The notes: generated by a model not told the origin, from the letters alone. A stretch of DNA of 64,000 nucleotides from Roseibium alexandrii DFL-11 (GCF_000158095.2 NZ_CM011002.1:2123228-2187227); one strand, 5' to 3'; shown: positions 18,835-26,968, counted from the stretch's first letter. Made by a program: numbers and translations.

Positions 18835-19368
18835 TTAGAGCCCGCGTCGTCCCCGTCCGACGGCGCGGGCCACCATCGCCGAGACCTGAGCTTCTGACCG
18901 CCGGAAACTTTCGGCATCCTGCGCAGTCACATTTATCTGTACTGCCGGCATGGGGGACCGGCCGCCCTCCGCGGACCTGACCCCCAGGTGCCCATCCGCC
19001 CCTCTGGCAAGTGGCAAAATCGCCTCCGGACCGGCTTCGCCCATCAAGCCGGACACACCATTTCCCATATTGAACAGCGCCGGAGCGCCCACGACCCCGC
19101 CCTTGGCAAATGGGATAATTGTGTCGAAGAGGCTGCCTGCTGCCTTTTCCAGAGGCGCGAGCGCTGAGTTCAGCACCCGGGATGACGCGGACAGCGCGAT
19201 CTTCTTGAAGACGCTTTCAAGCGATTTGCCATCCACAAGGGCCGACTTGAGACCGCCCACAAGACTGCGGGAAATGTTTTGGGCACTGCGGTCGATCTCC
19301 CTCATCTTCGTCCGGAACTCCTCGAGATCCGCCAGCGGGACATCAAGTTCCATGTCACGATCTGTCAT
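18835..19368 (-). CDS. GTA g11 short tail tape-measure protein
   Basis: This 177-residue protein is the tape-measure homologue of RcGTA-type particles. It has a helical N-terminal part (FRTKMREIDRSAQNIS), a middle segment with FDTIIPFAKGGVVGAPALF and GLMGEAGPEAILPLARGADG (a motif common in small phage tape measures), and a C-terminal SxxVARAVGRGRRG tail. Tape-measure length sets tail length, so this short form fits the short GTA tail. The start at 19368 is preceded by AAGGAG, and the gene overlaps g10.1 by 14 bases. Confidence 0.88.
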   Translation of the reverse strand: MTDRDMELDVPLADLEEFRTKMREIDRSAQNISRSLVGGLKSALVDGKSLESVFKKIALSASSRVLNSALAPLEKAAGSLFDTIIPFAKGGVVGAPALFNMGNGVSGLMGEAGPEAILPLARGADGHLGVRSAEGGRSPMPAVQINVTAQDAESFRRSEAQVSAMVARAVGRGRRGL

Positions 19369-19585
19369 GAGGTCTCCTTTGCTTGTGGTCGTCGGCACGG
19401 CCGCACGTTTCCGTGTCCGGATTGGTTCTGATCAGCTGCTCCAATTCGGATCGTTTGAGGTCATCCGCCGGGTGGCCAAGACCCAAAACAGCCTCAAGTT
19501 CCCGCGGCGTTGCCATCCAGAACTCAGACGGTGTCCAAGCCCAGCGCGTTGCAGTTATCCGCAAGAGATCCGCCCAGGGCAGCAT
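19355..19585 (-). CDS. GTA g10.1 tail assembly chaperone (DUF2376-like)
   Basis: This 76-residue protein has the short helical opening seen in g10.1 proteins (LPWADLLRITATRWAW, then PSEFWMATPRELEAVLG). It probably assists tail tape-measure packing together with g10. Its start codon overlaps the stop of g10 (TAATG). The C-terminal third is charged and not conserved. Confidence 0.82.
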   Translation of the reverse strand: MLPWADLLRITATRWAWTPSEFWMATPRELEAVLGLGHPADDLKRSELEQLIRTNPDTETCGRADDHKQRRPHDRS

Positions 19586-19932
19586 TAAGATACTTCCGCC
19601 AGCAGTTCGTCGTCTTCCGTAGAGGTGACACCAAAGGCAGCCGTCAGGAGGTCAGCGGTGATCGCTGCAAATCCGGCAACACCGCCTGCCGCCTGCATCA
19701 TTGCCACCTGATCATTCGTGACATCGTGGCCCGCCCCTCTCAAGCCAGCCCCCAACAAAACGATCATGTCGGATGCAGACAAGCTGTCCGGCGAAAACCG
19801 CTGCAGCAGAGTAGCAAGGCTCTTGCACTCATAGGCCGCTTCCAGCTCGGCCAGCGCGCCAAGCGTCAGAACCAGCGTCCATGTCCGGCCATCGAGTTGA
19901 GCGGAAATCTCTCCGCGGAACCTGTTTGGCAT
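19585..19932 (-). CDS. GTA g10 tail assembly protein
   Basis: This 115-residue protein matches the small GTA-specific g10 family: NRFRGEISAQLDGRTWTLV, then LTLGALAELEAAYECKSLATLLQRF in parts, and a Gly-rich middle. It is equivalent to the first chaperone of phage tail assembly. ATG 19932 is preferred because GGGAGGG stands just upstream; an ATG at 19953 would add seven residues. It is coupled to g10.1. Confidence 0.85.
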   Translation of the reverse strand: MPNRFRGEISAQLDGRTWTLVLTLGALAELEAAYECKSLATLLQRFSPDSLSASDMIVLLGAGLRGAGHDVTNDQVAMMQAAGGVAGFAAITADLLTAAFGVTSTEDDELLAEVS

Positions 19933-19956
19933 TATTCCCTCCCCGAATTGCATTCC

Positions 19957-20370
19957 TCAGACGGCGGTAAAGCTCACCTGCCCTGCTGAGGAGAGAGCCA
20001 ACTCGAATGTCATCTCGCCGTCATGACGGCCCGCGTATTCCAGGCTGGTGATTTGAAACTGGCCCTCCAGCGTTCCGAAATCCGGAACGATAACCTGCCA
20101 GGGCCGGATCGCCCCGTCGAAAAAGAGCTGGCGAACGGCGGTGTCACTTTGCGCATCCCGGAATAGGCCAGAACCGGACAGGCTTGCCGCTCGTGTGCCA
20201 GCCCCTTCCAGAAGCTCGCGCCAGCGGCCCGCGCTGTCGGATGTGGTGATGTCGACAGTAGTGGCATTCAGCGCCACCTGCCGCGCCCGAAGGCCCGCCA
20301 CGGTGACGAACGTGCCGTTCGATGCAGCATCCAGTTTCAAGAGTAGATCGCGTCCGCGCTGTGCGCCCAT
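19957..20370 (-). CDS. GTA g9 major tail tube protein
   Basis: This 137-residue protein is the tail tube subunit. It contains RGRDLLLKLDA, VDITTSDSAGRWRELLEGAG and WQVIVPDFGTLEGQFQITSLEYAG, the standard signature of g9-like tube proteins. Subunits stack as hexameric rings to form the tail channel. The frame is intact, and it is spaced 25 bases from each neighbour in the g8-g10 run. Confidence 0.92.
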   Translation of the reverse strand: MGAQRGRDLLLKLDAASNGTFVTVAGLRARQVALNATTVDITTSDSAGRWRELLEGAGTRAASLSGSGLFRDAQSDTAVRQLFFDGAIRPWQVIVPDFGTLEGQFQITSLEYAGRHDGEMTFELALSSAGQVSFTAV

Positions 20371-20395
20371 GGCGTTCTCCTGTCAGATGGTAATC

Positions 20396-20812
20396 TCAGG
20401 TAAGCGGCTCGGTGACCGCCCTTAAAGAACTCGATGCCCGATATCCCCGTCCGCCGCGCAGCTTGCGGCTGAGCACGCTCGTTATGGTGAGGTTCACAAG
20501 CCTGTTTCCGGTCAAAGATACCGGCCCTGTCATCAAGACCTCAGCCGCACGGCCTGCAGCTTGGGCAGCCTCATCGCGGCTGAGCTTGCGGGAGAACACG
20601 CTTAAGGCCAGTGAATGCACCATACCCTCGCCGATCTCTGTGAGCAGCGGCCGGGTCTCCATGCTTTCAAGAACAAGATACGGAAAGGCATCCGCGCGCG
20701 GCGGTGTTTCAAAAATACGGTCCGGCCCGAGCAAACCGGACAGGACGCCATCAGCTTTAAGCAGAGAAAACAACCCGGCCCGGAGCGCCGTTTGAACGCA
20801 AGAAAGGCTCAT
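20396..20812 (-). CDS. GTA g8 tail terminator/completion protein (DUF3168)
   Basis: This 138-residue DUF3168 protein has typical blocks: LQTALRAGLF-like opening, GPDRIFETPPRADAFPYLVLE, and a repetitive Arg-rich C-terminus. DUF3168 proteins cap the tail at the head-tail interface. Its start overlaps the g7 stop (ATGA), so the connector genes are translationally coupled. Confidence 0.88.
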   Translation of the reverse strand: MSLSCVQTALRAGLFSLLKADGVLSGLLGPDRIFETPPRADAFPYLVLESMETRPLLTEIGEGMVHSLALSVFSRKLSRDEAAQAAGRAAEVLMTGPVSLTGNRLVNLTITSVLSRKLRGGRGYRASSSLRAVTEPLT

Positions 20813-21129
20813 GTGGTTTCCTCCTCTGCCTCACACAGAAGTTCCCGTCTCCGGCCTGTTGGATCGCAGACCGACAAAACCCGGAAAACGCGGGTACCGG
20901 AAAGGACCCGCCAGCCGCCAGAAAATCCGGGAAAGGGCCGCAAGCGGATCTCCCAGGTTTTGGAACTTGCCGTCCGGCTCTCCGCAAAACGCTCGCTCTG
21001 GCTTTTCAGGCGAAGCGCGGCAAAGACAGATCCGGCAGCTTCATAGGTTGTCGTGATCTCCCCCGAAGCGGACCGCGTCTCCAGCGGCCGCTGCAGGACA
21101 ACCGGCACACGGTAAGCCCCGGCCCTCAT
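20809..21129 (-). CDS. GTA g7 head-tail adaptor
   Basis: This 106-residue protein matches head-closure or head-tail adaptor proteins: LQRPLETRSASGEITTTYE and FAALRLKSQSERF, with a RVLSGTRVFRVLSVCDP core. The start at 21129 overlaps the g6 stop (ATGA), which fixes it over an upstream candidate at 21225. It should sit between the portal-side connector g6 and the tail terminator g8. Confidence 0.88.
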   Translation of the reverse strand: MRAGAYRVPVVLQRPLETRSASGEITTTYEAAGSVFAALRLKSQSERFAESRTASSKTWEIRLRPFPGFSGGWRVLSGTRVFRVLSVCDPTGRRRELLCEAEEETT

Positions 21130-21695
21130 AAGAGCGGCACCCGGACAGTCGATAACAGCCGGTCGAGCCCTTGGGGCAGACTGGTAATCGCGAGGTCCGT
21201 TCCTGCCTCCCGGTGTTCGAACCAATGCCCGGCCAGAAGGCGAACCGCCTGCCGGAAATTTTCAGGAACATCGGCCGCCGACACGCCATATCCGGCTGTA
21301 AAGTCAATTTCCGCTGCCATCATGTCGGAGGCGGGAAGCCCGGCCCCAAGCTTGATTTTTACCCGTTCAGGCTGAGCAGAGCGGTCGAGCTGCCAATCAG
21401 AAGGCCCAAGCTGGGACGCATTGCCGTCGCGATCATAGACCGTGATCTGATCAACGGACTGCACCGGTGACACGGGCAACCGGACAATGCGGCCAACCGG
21501 CCAGCCATTCAGATAAAGTCGCCAGGATTGGGAAATCAGAGCGCGCCGGGTGGCTTGTTCAATATGCGTCCGCGCGGCCTTGAGAAAGCCTGAAAGGCTG
21601 CTGTCCTCTTCGCTGCCACTCAGCCTGAGATGCGCGCGCATTTCCTCGACTGCCACCGGTTCGGTGGCCGGATCATTCAAACGGATCGATGTCAT
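21126..21695 (-). CDS. GTA g6 head-tail connector (phage gp6-like)
   Basis: This 189-residue protein has the gp6-type connector layout: EEMRAHLRLSGSEEDSSLSG helix near the N-terminus, AARTHIEQATRRALISQSW, and a Tyr/Trp-rich middle with PVSPVQSVDQITVYD. It joins the portal to the tail. It is the first GTA gene present here; no g5 capsid gene lies upstream. The start at 21695 is chosen because conserved sequence begins there. A terminator hairpin stands directly in front of it. Confidence 0.9.
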   Translation of the reverse strand: MTSIRLNDPATEPVAVEEMRAHLRLSGSEEDSSLSGFLKAARTHIEQATRRALISQSWRLYLNGWPVGRIVRLPVSPVQSVDQITVYDRDGNASQLGPSDWQLDRSAQPERVKIKLGAGLPASDMMAAEIDFTAGYGVSAADVPENFRQAVRLLAGHWFEHREAGTDLAITSLPQGLDRLLSTVRVPLL

Positions 21696-21705
21696 GGGTG
21701 TTTCC

Positions 21706-21745
21706 CAAAAAAGAAGGCGCCGCAGGTCCAAAGGAGTGCGGCGCC
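21706..21745 (-). terminator. Rho-independent terminator just upstream of GTA g6
   Basis: Read on the minus strand, arms GGCGCCGCA and TGCGGCGCC form a perfect 9-bp stem around a 12-base loop. They are followed immediately by TTCTTTTTT. It lies 21-50 bases before the g6 start codon. A terminator here makes sense only if a gene transcribed on the minus strand, most likely the capsid gene g5, once lay upstream. Confidence 0.75.
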
Positions 21746-21761
21746 AGTCTGGGGAGTACAA

Positions 21762-22269
21762 GTTAGTTTATTGTTTTATTTCGCTATTTCTCCGCCGCAC
21801 CTCGCGAAAAAGCACAAGTTCGGGCATTGAAATGTCTTAAGAATTTTGCGCGCCCGCCGCACCTTGTTGCAATGGTTTCGGCACCGTTTTCGAGTAGGAA
21901 ACCGGCACAATCGACATCACATGGCAAAAGACTTGGCCGGATCGGGACAACGACGGGACCGCAAAAACGGACGCGCTGCCCGGCATCTCAGCGCGCTTAT
22001 ACCCGGAGAACGGCGGCTGACATTGGTATTGGTTTGTGAATGGAAAGGCCGCGATCAGCCGTGGCCAGGAAGACACTAAGGCCGCTGTTGAGGCAGAGTT
22101 TAGACGGCTACTGGTGAAAAAACAGCCGCAGAAACCGATCCCCTATTGTTCTATTCAATTTACAAACAATAACAGCGGACGTTCGCAATACTTTGCATTA
22201 ATGGCGGTTGTGCCGGACAAAGCGGCCATAAAGCATGGCTCAACTTAATGCTAAAACAACGATGCTAGT
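21762..22269. other. Junction region between GTA cluster and island, no convincing gene
   Basis: Several short open frames cross this stretch, but none has recognisable motifs, a good start signal or conserved character. The left part is moderately GC-rich and the right part carries the repeat element at 22146-22188. It marks the place where the expected GTA g1-g5 genes are replaced by accessory DNA. Confidence 0.5.
22146..22188 (+). repeat. Repeat A, left-type copy of an intergenic repeat pair
   Basis: This 43-base stretch, starting TATTGTTCTATTCA and continuing into ACAAACAATAACAGCGGAC, differs at only about three positions from 35047-35089. Similarity extends weakly upstream. Its internal halves TATTGTT and AACAATA are complementary, so it can fold. 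It lies just downstream of the DUF1906 gene end. Confidence 0.8.
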
Positions 22270-23382
22270 TTATAGCTGTATTGGCTTGCATCCAGAACGA
22301 AAATATGAAGGCTTTTTCGAAAGCGGCTGCAGCAGCTTCTTATGAATGTAACCCTCAGCAATTCCATCTTCATCAATATCAACTTTGGCCCAATTTCCTT
22401 GATATCCTAGTACGTGAACCATTCTTGCTACGCACATATGTCCAATCGGCTTCCCATTGGGGGTCTCTCTTAAATTAGCTGTTCCGGCTGTTACCCAAAA
22501 ACGCTTTGCTGCAACCATTTCAATTTTTGACTTGGCATAGGTTTTAATCGATCCGTCTTTATTGAAAGCACCAATTGTGTTGCCTGCCAGCGGATTCATA
22601 AGGTCAGTGTCGAGCTTTATGTCACGTGCATCTGCGACTGCAAGGGCGCTTCTTTGCATCTCTGTTTTGTTTTGATACATTGTCCAGCTACCAGAGTTCA
22701 TAAACTCTGTGGTTCCGTCCCAAGCTGGCGCTTCTGGGACCCAAAAATACTTGGCTAGGCCATTGTCCCTGACCGCTTTGCAGCGACTGCCTGGGGCATA
22801 TATACCAATGTCAAATCTGCCCTGGACCTCATCATTCAAAATTCGAAAATAATCTAAAACATCTTTCTCTGGGTTCTTGTCTGCGTCTTCATCAACCCCG
22901 ATGTATACGGCAGAGCCTTCGGGCTGATTTAACACTTCGGTCGCTCTCTGGAGAATAAATTTCGCATCTCTTTTGGCGGTGCTAGCTCTGTAACGGCCGC
23001 GTTTTCTGCCTTCGAATTGATAAACCATACAAATTGCAAATCCAAAATCTTGAAGCAAATCGCGCTCACGAACGGTGAGATTTTTGCAAGTTATACCTGC
23101 ATTGTTTTCGTCAGAATAGTACCTAATTATTGTATCGACACCTTTGGATTGTAAGTTTTCCAAGAAACGTACGTCATCAACGGTGCATAGGTCTGGATGG
23201 TTTGGAAGGTGCCTATTATCAATTTCTTTTGGATTGGGAGTCTTGCCGCGATCTTGGTAAAAGCCGTTGGCTAAGTCAACGATGTGAATGTTGGAGTTTT
23301 CCGAGCCTGTCGCAGGTATTTTGCTTCCCAATAGAACTGAAGCGCTTAACCCGAACATGAATTCTCGTCGCCCGATATTCAT
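22270..23382 (-). CDS. DUF1906 glycoside-hydrolase-like exported protein with C-terminal SH3-like domain
   Basis: This 370-residue protein begins with a twin-arginine-type signal (RREFMFGLSASVLLGS). The central domain (about residues 60-250) matches the DUF1906/Rv2525c-like glycosidase fold: VDTIIRYYSDENNAG, GFAICMVYQFEG, AVYIGVDEDAD and GIYAPGSRC. The C-terminus (about 285-355) looks like a bacterial SH3 domain (TAGTANLRETPNGKPIG, NWAKVDIDEDGIAEGYIH). It probably acts on cell-wall polysaccharide outside the membrane. Codon use is more AT-rich than that of the GTA genes, and it stands alone between repeats A and B. Confidence 0.82.
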   Translation of the reverse strand: MNIGRREFMFGLSASVLLGSKIPATGSENSNIHIVDLANGFYQDRGKTPNPKEIDNRHLPNHPDLCTVDDVRFLENLQSKGVDTIIRYYSDENNAGITCKNLTVRERDLLQDFGFAICMVYQFEGRKRGRYRASTAKRDAKFILQRATEVLNQPEGSAVYIGVDEDADKNPEKDVLDYFRILNDEVQGRFDIGIYAPGSRCKAVRDNGLAKYFWVPEAPAWDGTTEFMNSGSWTMYQNKTEMQRSALAVADARDIKLDTDLMNPLAGNTIGAFNKDGSIKTYAKSKIEMVAAKRFWVTAGTANLRETPNGKPIGHMCVARMVHVLGYQGNWAKVDIDEDGIAEGYIHKKLLQPLSKKPSYFRSGCKPIQL

Positions 23383-23512
23383 AAAAATTCATCCTATTTT
23401 CAATTGCGTGAACTTGTTCCCAACGAATAAAGGTTGAAACATACCCTATTTTTCACGAGAGTTCACATGTTGGAATTTCCGTCAGTATACGAGTAATGCA
23501 ATGTCTAACTTG

Positions 23513-23557
23513 GGCTCTGAGCCGACTTTTGCTGTATTGCGAACCAATGTCCGCTCC
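23513..23557 (-). repeat. Repeat B, right-type copy, inverted relative to repeat A
   Basis: Read on the minus strand this segment starts GAGCGGACATTGGTTCGC and closely matches the minus strand of 37031-37074, with about seven differences over 45 bases. It also shares AGCGGAC and TTCGCAATAC with repeat A in reversed orientation. It lies upstream of the DUF1906 start codon, so repeats A and B bracket that gene. Confidence 0.75.
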
Positions 23558-23612
23558 CACTGAAGTCACGGGGTTGAAAATCAAAATGGGCTAACACGGA
23601 GAACCGGGGCGC

Positions 23613-24104
23613 TCAAAAACTCGCCTCAACATGTCCAAACACACAAAGTACCAAAACCAACAGGGCAAACAAAAATATCAACGCATGCGGCAGATACACA
23701 TTTCCCAGTCGCAACAACTTCACACTATATTTCCAACCATAACCAGGATCTTCCAGCGTTGAGTAAAAATGATCGTTGATCCGCGGCCCTGTATACAATT
23801 CCACAGGACCTGATTTCAGGTATTCTTCTATATTTTGAATTCGCAGAATTAGTATCTGCTGATACTTTTTCCATTGAGCCTCAGTTATCCAAAACATAAC
23901 GGCCGCGAGAGCAGAAACTAAAAACAACCAAGCTGTTTGGCGATAAAAACCCGCTGCGATGAGCGCGAAACAAACAGTGATGCTCCAACGTTTAACCCCG
24001 TGTGAAATCTGATCAAACCGTCCTATTTCACCTTGTAGAAAATAATATTCTTGCAAAGCTTCTGCCCTTGGAGAGGCCTTCTCATTTGAAGTGTCTGCAC
24101 TCAT
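23613..24104 (-). CDS. Hypothetical membrane protein with three hydrophobic segments
   Basis: This 163-residue protein is unrecognised. Residues 40-75 hold two adjacent hydrophobic segments (ITVCFALIAAGF, LFLVSALAAVMFWI), followed by a charged, probably coiled region (QWKKYQQILILRIQNIEEYL). A third segment lies at the C-terminus (ALIFLFALLVLVLCVFG). The arrangement recalls SLATT-type membrane modules that accompany conflict systems, but I see no diagnostic motif. It lies alone, 101 bases before the next minus-strand gene. Confidence 0.6.
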   Translation of the reverse strand: MSADTSNEKASPRAEALQEYYFLQGEIGRFDQISHGVKRWSITVCFALIAAGFYRQTAWLFLVSALAAVMFWITEAQWKKYQQILILRIQNIEEYLKSGPVELYTGPRINDHFYSTLEDPGYGWKYSVKLLRLGNVYLPHALIFLFALLVLVLCVFGHVEASF

Positions 24105-24205
24105 TCACGGCTCCCTTCGAGACCTAAAAAGTTTCGTCAGCAGTTTATGGATCGGCAGTCGATGCCGGCTATCCGGACCAACTTCCGTTCAAACGGGGTA
24201 CACCC

Positions 24206-24802
24206 TTAACAATCGGCAAGGCTCTCTGGGGCAAGGCTCTCTGGGGCAACCTCCCCCAAGACCTCCCCGGATCCATTGACAACCACATAAAAAAAGCCCC
24301 ACGGACTGCTTGGAAAGCTGCCAAGTACATAGAGATCCGACCAGGCTCCGCGCCTGTATTTTTTGATCCCCCTGATCAGATTTTCATTCCAGCTATCCAT
24401 CTCGGCTTGATCTTTTGGCGCAGAGATCATCAAACGAATATCTGCACTGCATTGCAGCAGTTTCTCAAAGTCATCTTCCACTGCGCCCCAATCGCCCCAT
24501 TCACTCTCACAGGCGAGCGGGACCGACAAAAGGGACGTACCCTTTAACTTGGCGCCCTTGGCATAGCCGACACCGTAGTTTCTCCAACACAGATCGAAGC
24601 CCCACTCACCCCAGTCTGAGCCGATCCCCACATCACCAGCGACGTAATACCCCTTGGCGTGCCCCAGTGCGGTAAGCGTTCGCCGGACCTCAGTGGTCCA
24701 GGTGGACCAACTTTCAACACCTGGACCAAGCCGGTTCGGAAGCGCCTGTAGGGCAGAACATATATCTGCGATATCGTCGGTCCGGTTCGCAATTTTCGTC
24801 AA
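24206..24802 (-). CDS. Hypothetical protein, possible PD-(D/E)XK nuclease-like fold
   Basis: This 198-residue protein has two regions that resemble a widespread PD-(D/E)XK-like family: WGFDLCW followed by SVPLACESEWGDW, then DFEKLLQCSADIRLMI. The Asp, Glu and hydrophobic spacing fits the nuclease core, but the assignment is by eye. The last residues contain a duplicated APESL unit, encoded by a 15-base tandem duplication near 24217-24246. It lies 12 bases after the 91-residue gene and is probably in the same operon. Confidence 0.6.
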   Translation of the reverse strand: MTKIANRTDDIADICSALQALPNRLGPGVESWSTWTTEVRRTLTALGHAKGYYVAGDVGIGSDWGEWGFDLCWRNYGVGYAKGAKLKGTSLLSVPLACESEWGDWGAVEDDFEKLLQCSADIRLMISAPKDQAEMDSWNENLIRGIKKYRRGAWSDLYVLGSFPSSPWGFFYVVVNGSGEVLGEVAPESLAPESLADC

Positions 24803-24814
24803 AGGCGTGCCCCT

Positions 24815-25090
24815 CTAAATCCGGATATTATCCAGTCCGAGATCCGGAAGATCCTCCGGCTTGTCCTTGGCCAGGAGCTTCATCAGACCCGCGAGTCCAT
24901 GGAGGCTGTCGACGGCCTGCAGCTGGGCCTCCAACCCGGCGCGCTCTTCTCTCGCACAATGCTTCAGCGCGAAAACTACGTTCTTCCGGGCCATCTCCAA
25001 CGACTTGGAAAACAGCTCGGGATCCTTCCGGTAGACCTCAAGCGCAAAAACCTCAAAGACCATGTATCCCGGCTCGAGTTTGTTGGACAT
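24815..25090 (-). CDS. Small hypothetical helical protein
   Basis: This 91-residue protein is unrecognised. It is predicted helical, with an N-terminal block YMVFEVFALEVYRKDPELF and a C-terminal acidic tail. ATG 25090 is chosen; the longer frame extending to 25489 is a shadow in low-complexity sequence. It is followed closely by the nuclease-like gene, suggesting a two-gene unit. Confidence 0.6.
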   Translation of the reverse strand: MSNKLEPGYMVFEVFALEVYRKDPELFSKSLEMARKNVVFALKHCAREERAGLEAQLQAVDSLHGLAGLMKLLAKDKPEDLPDLGLDNIRI

Positions 25091-25202
25091 GTGCCCCCCA
25101 CAAAAATTATTCATCGAATACGCAAACCTGATTGGCGCGCGACTGCAACCTATTGTCAATAAATAGGCTATAATTGCAATCATGAATAGAATATCAGCAT
25201 CG
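25091..25202. other. AT-rich intergenic segment with a small inverted repeat
   Basis: An inverted repeat CCTATT/AATAGG lies at 25149-25167 with a seven-base loop, in the likely promoter region of the 91-residue gene. No clear promoter hexamers could be assigned. Confidence 0.35.
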
Positions 25203-25493
25203 TTAATGCTGGAGGTGGGGCACTCCGGTGTCCTCGCAGATGATCTTTTCCAGGTCTGCCTGGAGCCGCGGGTGCAGTTCGCCAAACGCGGCGGCCAATT
25301 CCTGCTGGAGCTTGGGTAGATCCTGTTCAAGCCTTTCCAGCCAGGAGATGCTGTATTCCGCGGACTTGTGGCGTTCCTGTCGAATGTCGGCCTTCGATCG
25401 GTCCTGGAAGTTTGCCAGCTGCACCTGCGCCAAGTGAAGACGTTTAAGAGCCACAATGAAGTTTTCCAGGCGGACGTCTTTTTGATCAATCAT
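25203..25493 (-). CDS. Small hypothetical coiled-coil protein
   Basis: This 96-residue protein is unrecognised. It is strongly charged and helical (WLERLEQDLPKLQQELAAAF, then LQADLEKIICED), suggesting a coiled coil. It stands 112 bases ahead of the 91-residue gene on the same strand and may be part of that group. Its reading frame is preferred over an overlapping frame because that frame is Trp/Arg/Ser-rich and looks non-coding. Confidence 0.55.
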   Translation of the reverse strand: MIDQKDVRLENFIVALKRLHLAQVQLANFQDRSKADIRQERHKSAEYSISWLERLEQDLPKLQQELAAAFGELHPRLQADLEKIICEDTGVPHLQH

Positions 25494-25659
25494 TGCATGA
25501 TACCGCGCGGAGAAACCTTTTCCATTCGACCCGCCTACCGGAGATATGTGAACACAGATAATCCCAACAGGTTGGCTCTAACATGACGCATCGCTTTGCA
25601 ACCACGCAAACAATTTTGGGTTGTTAATCTGAAAATTTGAGGCAATATACACCGATAAA

Positions 25660-26439
25660 TTGAATAAAAAGTGCATAAGCACCACCATAGGTCGCAATCA
25701 GAGTGGAGTGTGTCACGTGTCCAGTGGGGGGAACGAGCCCGGCTCAAGGAGTTTGGCCTTACAACCAGTCATCGATCTCAACCATGCCAAGGAGCAGCTG
25801 CGGTTCAGGTGCCGGGAGGTCGGCCCCGACGCTCTGACCGATTTAGAGATCATAACTCTCCTTCTTGTACCGCTCTACAGGTGGGAACATGCGGAGACCA
25901 TTGCGCAGCGATTGCTGAGCGAATTCCAATCGCTGCCCGAGTTGCTCAATGCACCGCGGCACCGGCTTTTGGAGTTTTCTGGTGTTGGGCCTGTGCTGGC
26001 CGACACGCTTTCTGCAATTCGGCAATGCATTGTCCGAAGTGCCCGCGCCGAGATCACCGAACGCCGTGTTTTGGACTGCTGGTCCGAAGTGATCGACTAC
26101 ATTCAGGCTACGATGGGCTATCTGGAGATTGAACAGTTCCGGTGCCTGTTCCTCAACAAGAAGCACGGGGTCATTGCCGATGAAGTGATGCAGGAAGGGA
26201 CCGTCGACCACACGCCCGTTTATCCGAGGGAGCTGATGCGGCGCGCGCTCATACTCCAGGCCTCTGCCCTCATCCTGGTGCACAATCATCCATCCGGAGA
26301 CCCCACTCCGTCCCGCCCCGATATCGAAATGACAGCCCAGCTCGTTGATATTGCAAAGCCCCTGGGGATCGAGATCAATGACCATATCATCGTTGCCCGC
26401 GGTTTGGCTGTGTCTTTCAAAGGAATGAACTTGTTATGA
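25660..26439 (+). CDS. RadC-family JAB/JAMM-domain protein
   Basis: This protein of up to 259 residues has an N-terminal helix-hairpin-helix-like part (LLEFSGVGPVLADTLSAI) and a C-terminal RadC domain. The JAMM metal-binding motif is complete: LVHNHPSGDPTPSRPDIEMT. RadC proteins are common on mobile elements, and their biochemical role is still unclear; a metal-dependent peptidase or nuclease activity is suggested. The exact start is uncertain: TTG 25660 gives the longest form and GTG codons near 25708-25717 are alternatives. Its stop overlaps the next start (ATGA). Confidence 0.88.
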   Translation: MNKKCISTTIGRNQSGVCHVSSGGNEPGSRSLALQPVIDLNHAKEQLRFRCREVGPDALTDLEIITLLLVPLYRWEHAETIAQRLLSEFQSLPELLNAPRHRLLEFSGVGPVLADTLSAIRQCIVRSARAEITERRVLDCWSEVIDYIQATMGYLEIEQFRCLFLNKKHGVIADEVMQEGTVDHTPVYPRELMRRALILQASALILVHNHPSGDPTPSRPDIEMTAQLVDIAKPLGIEINDHIIVARGLAVSFKGMNLL

Positions 26440-26702
26440 CCAACCAGCCGATTATCTACTCCATCCCGCAGACGTCACGGCAGCACATTTGTTTTGCCGA
26501 AGACACCAAACCGCTGGGTGACTGGCCAGGCAAACCGGAAACGGATCGGAAAACCCTGCTCCATGTTCTGTGGCTGCGGTATGCCAAGGTCATGACGCGA
26601 GAGGAAATCGCAGTCAAACTAGACCTCCCGGTTACGAACGTGGGAACCTGTTTGACGGAGATACAGGCGGCACTGGATGAGGTCGATCCGGAGGACATCT
26701 GA
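26436..26702 (+). CDS. Small hypothetical protein with possible helix-turn-helix
   Basis: This 88-residue protein overlaps the RadC gene by four bases and must be co-translated with it. The C-terminal half contains a likely helix-turn-helix (RYAKVMTREEIAVKLDLPVT, then NVGTCLTEIQAAL). The N-terminal half is unrecognised. It may regulate the RadC unit or help it bind DNA; this is inferred from position. Confidence 0.6.
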   Translation: MTNQPIIYSIPQTSRQHICFAEDTKPLGDWPGKPETDRKTLLHVLWLRYAKVMTREEIAVKLDLPVTNVGTCLTEIQAALDEVDPEDI

Positions 26703-26968
26703 GACAACTATCGTTGTTCCAGTTGATTAATCAAGAAAAGCACATATCCTCGCTCTTCCTCGGCTCATATCAGCGTATGTCGTTGCTGAACGGAGCAAAC
26801 GTAAGCAACGGCGTGTAGGGTGCCCCAAGCTCCAGTGGGGAAGATGCTAGCTGGGCATCTCCGAGGCTTGCATCGTTTCTTGAGTATTTGCCGAAACGCG
26901 GTAGTTCGCGTCTGCATCATCGTTTGCAGTGTGCTAAAATAAGGGCACGTTTGGTGGGGAGAAACGTA

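Larger units (their letters stand above)
10623..21695 (-). mobile_element. RcGTA-type gene transfer agent cluster, tail half only (g6-g15), apparently decaying
   Basis: Gene order on the minus strand matches the second half of the Rhodobacter capsulatus gene transfer agent: g6 and g7 connectors, g8, g9 tail tube, g10 and g10.1, g11 tape measure, g12, g13, g14, g15, then DUF2793 and lysozyme genes. The packaging and head genes g1-g5 that should precede g6 are not present up to the island at 21.8 kb. Two reading frames are broken (g13 by TAG, g15 by a frameshift). Particle production from this locus alone is therefore unlikely unless the missing genes lie elsewhere. Confidence 0.88.

Noticed and set aside
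21827..22248. Short ORFs in the junction region
   Set aside because: None has motifs or start signals; the one crossing repeat A matches a similar frame at repeat C only because the DNA repeat is shared.
24217..24246. 15-base tandem duplication as a possible regulatory repeat
   Set aside because: It lies inside a coding frame and simply duplicates five residues (APESL) at the protein end.
24815..25489. 225-residue frame covering both small genes
   Set aside because: Its first half is a Trp/Arg/Ser-rich shadow of the 96-residue coiled-coil gene; only the last 91 residues look coding.
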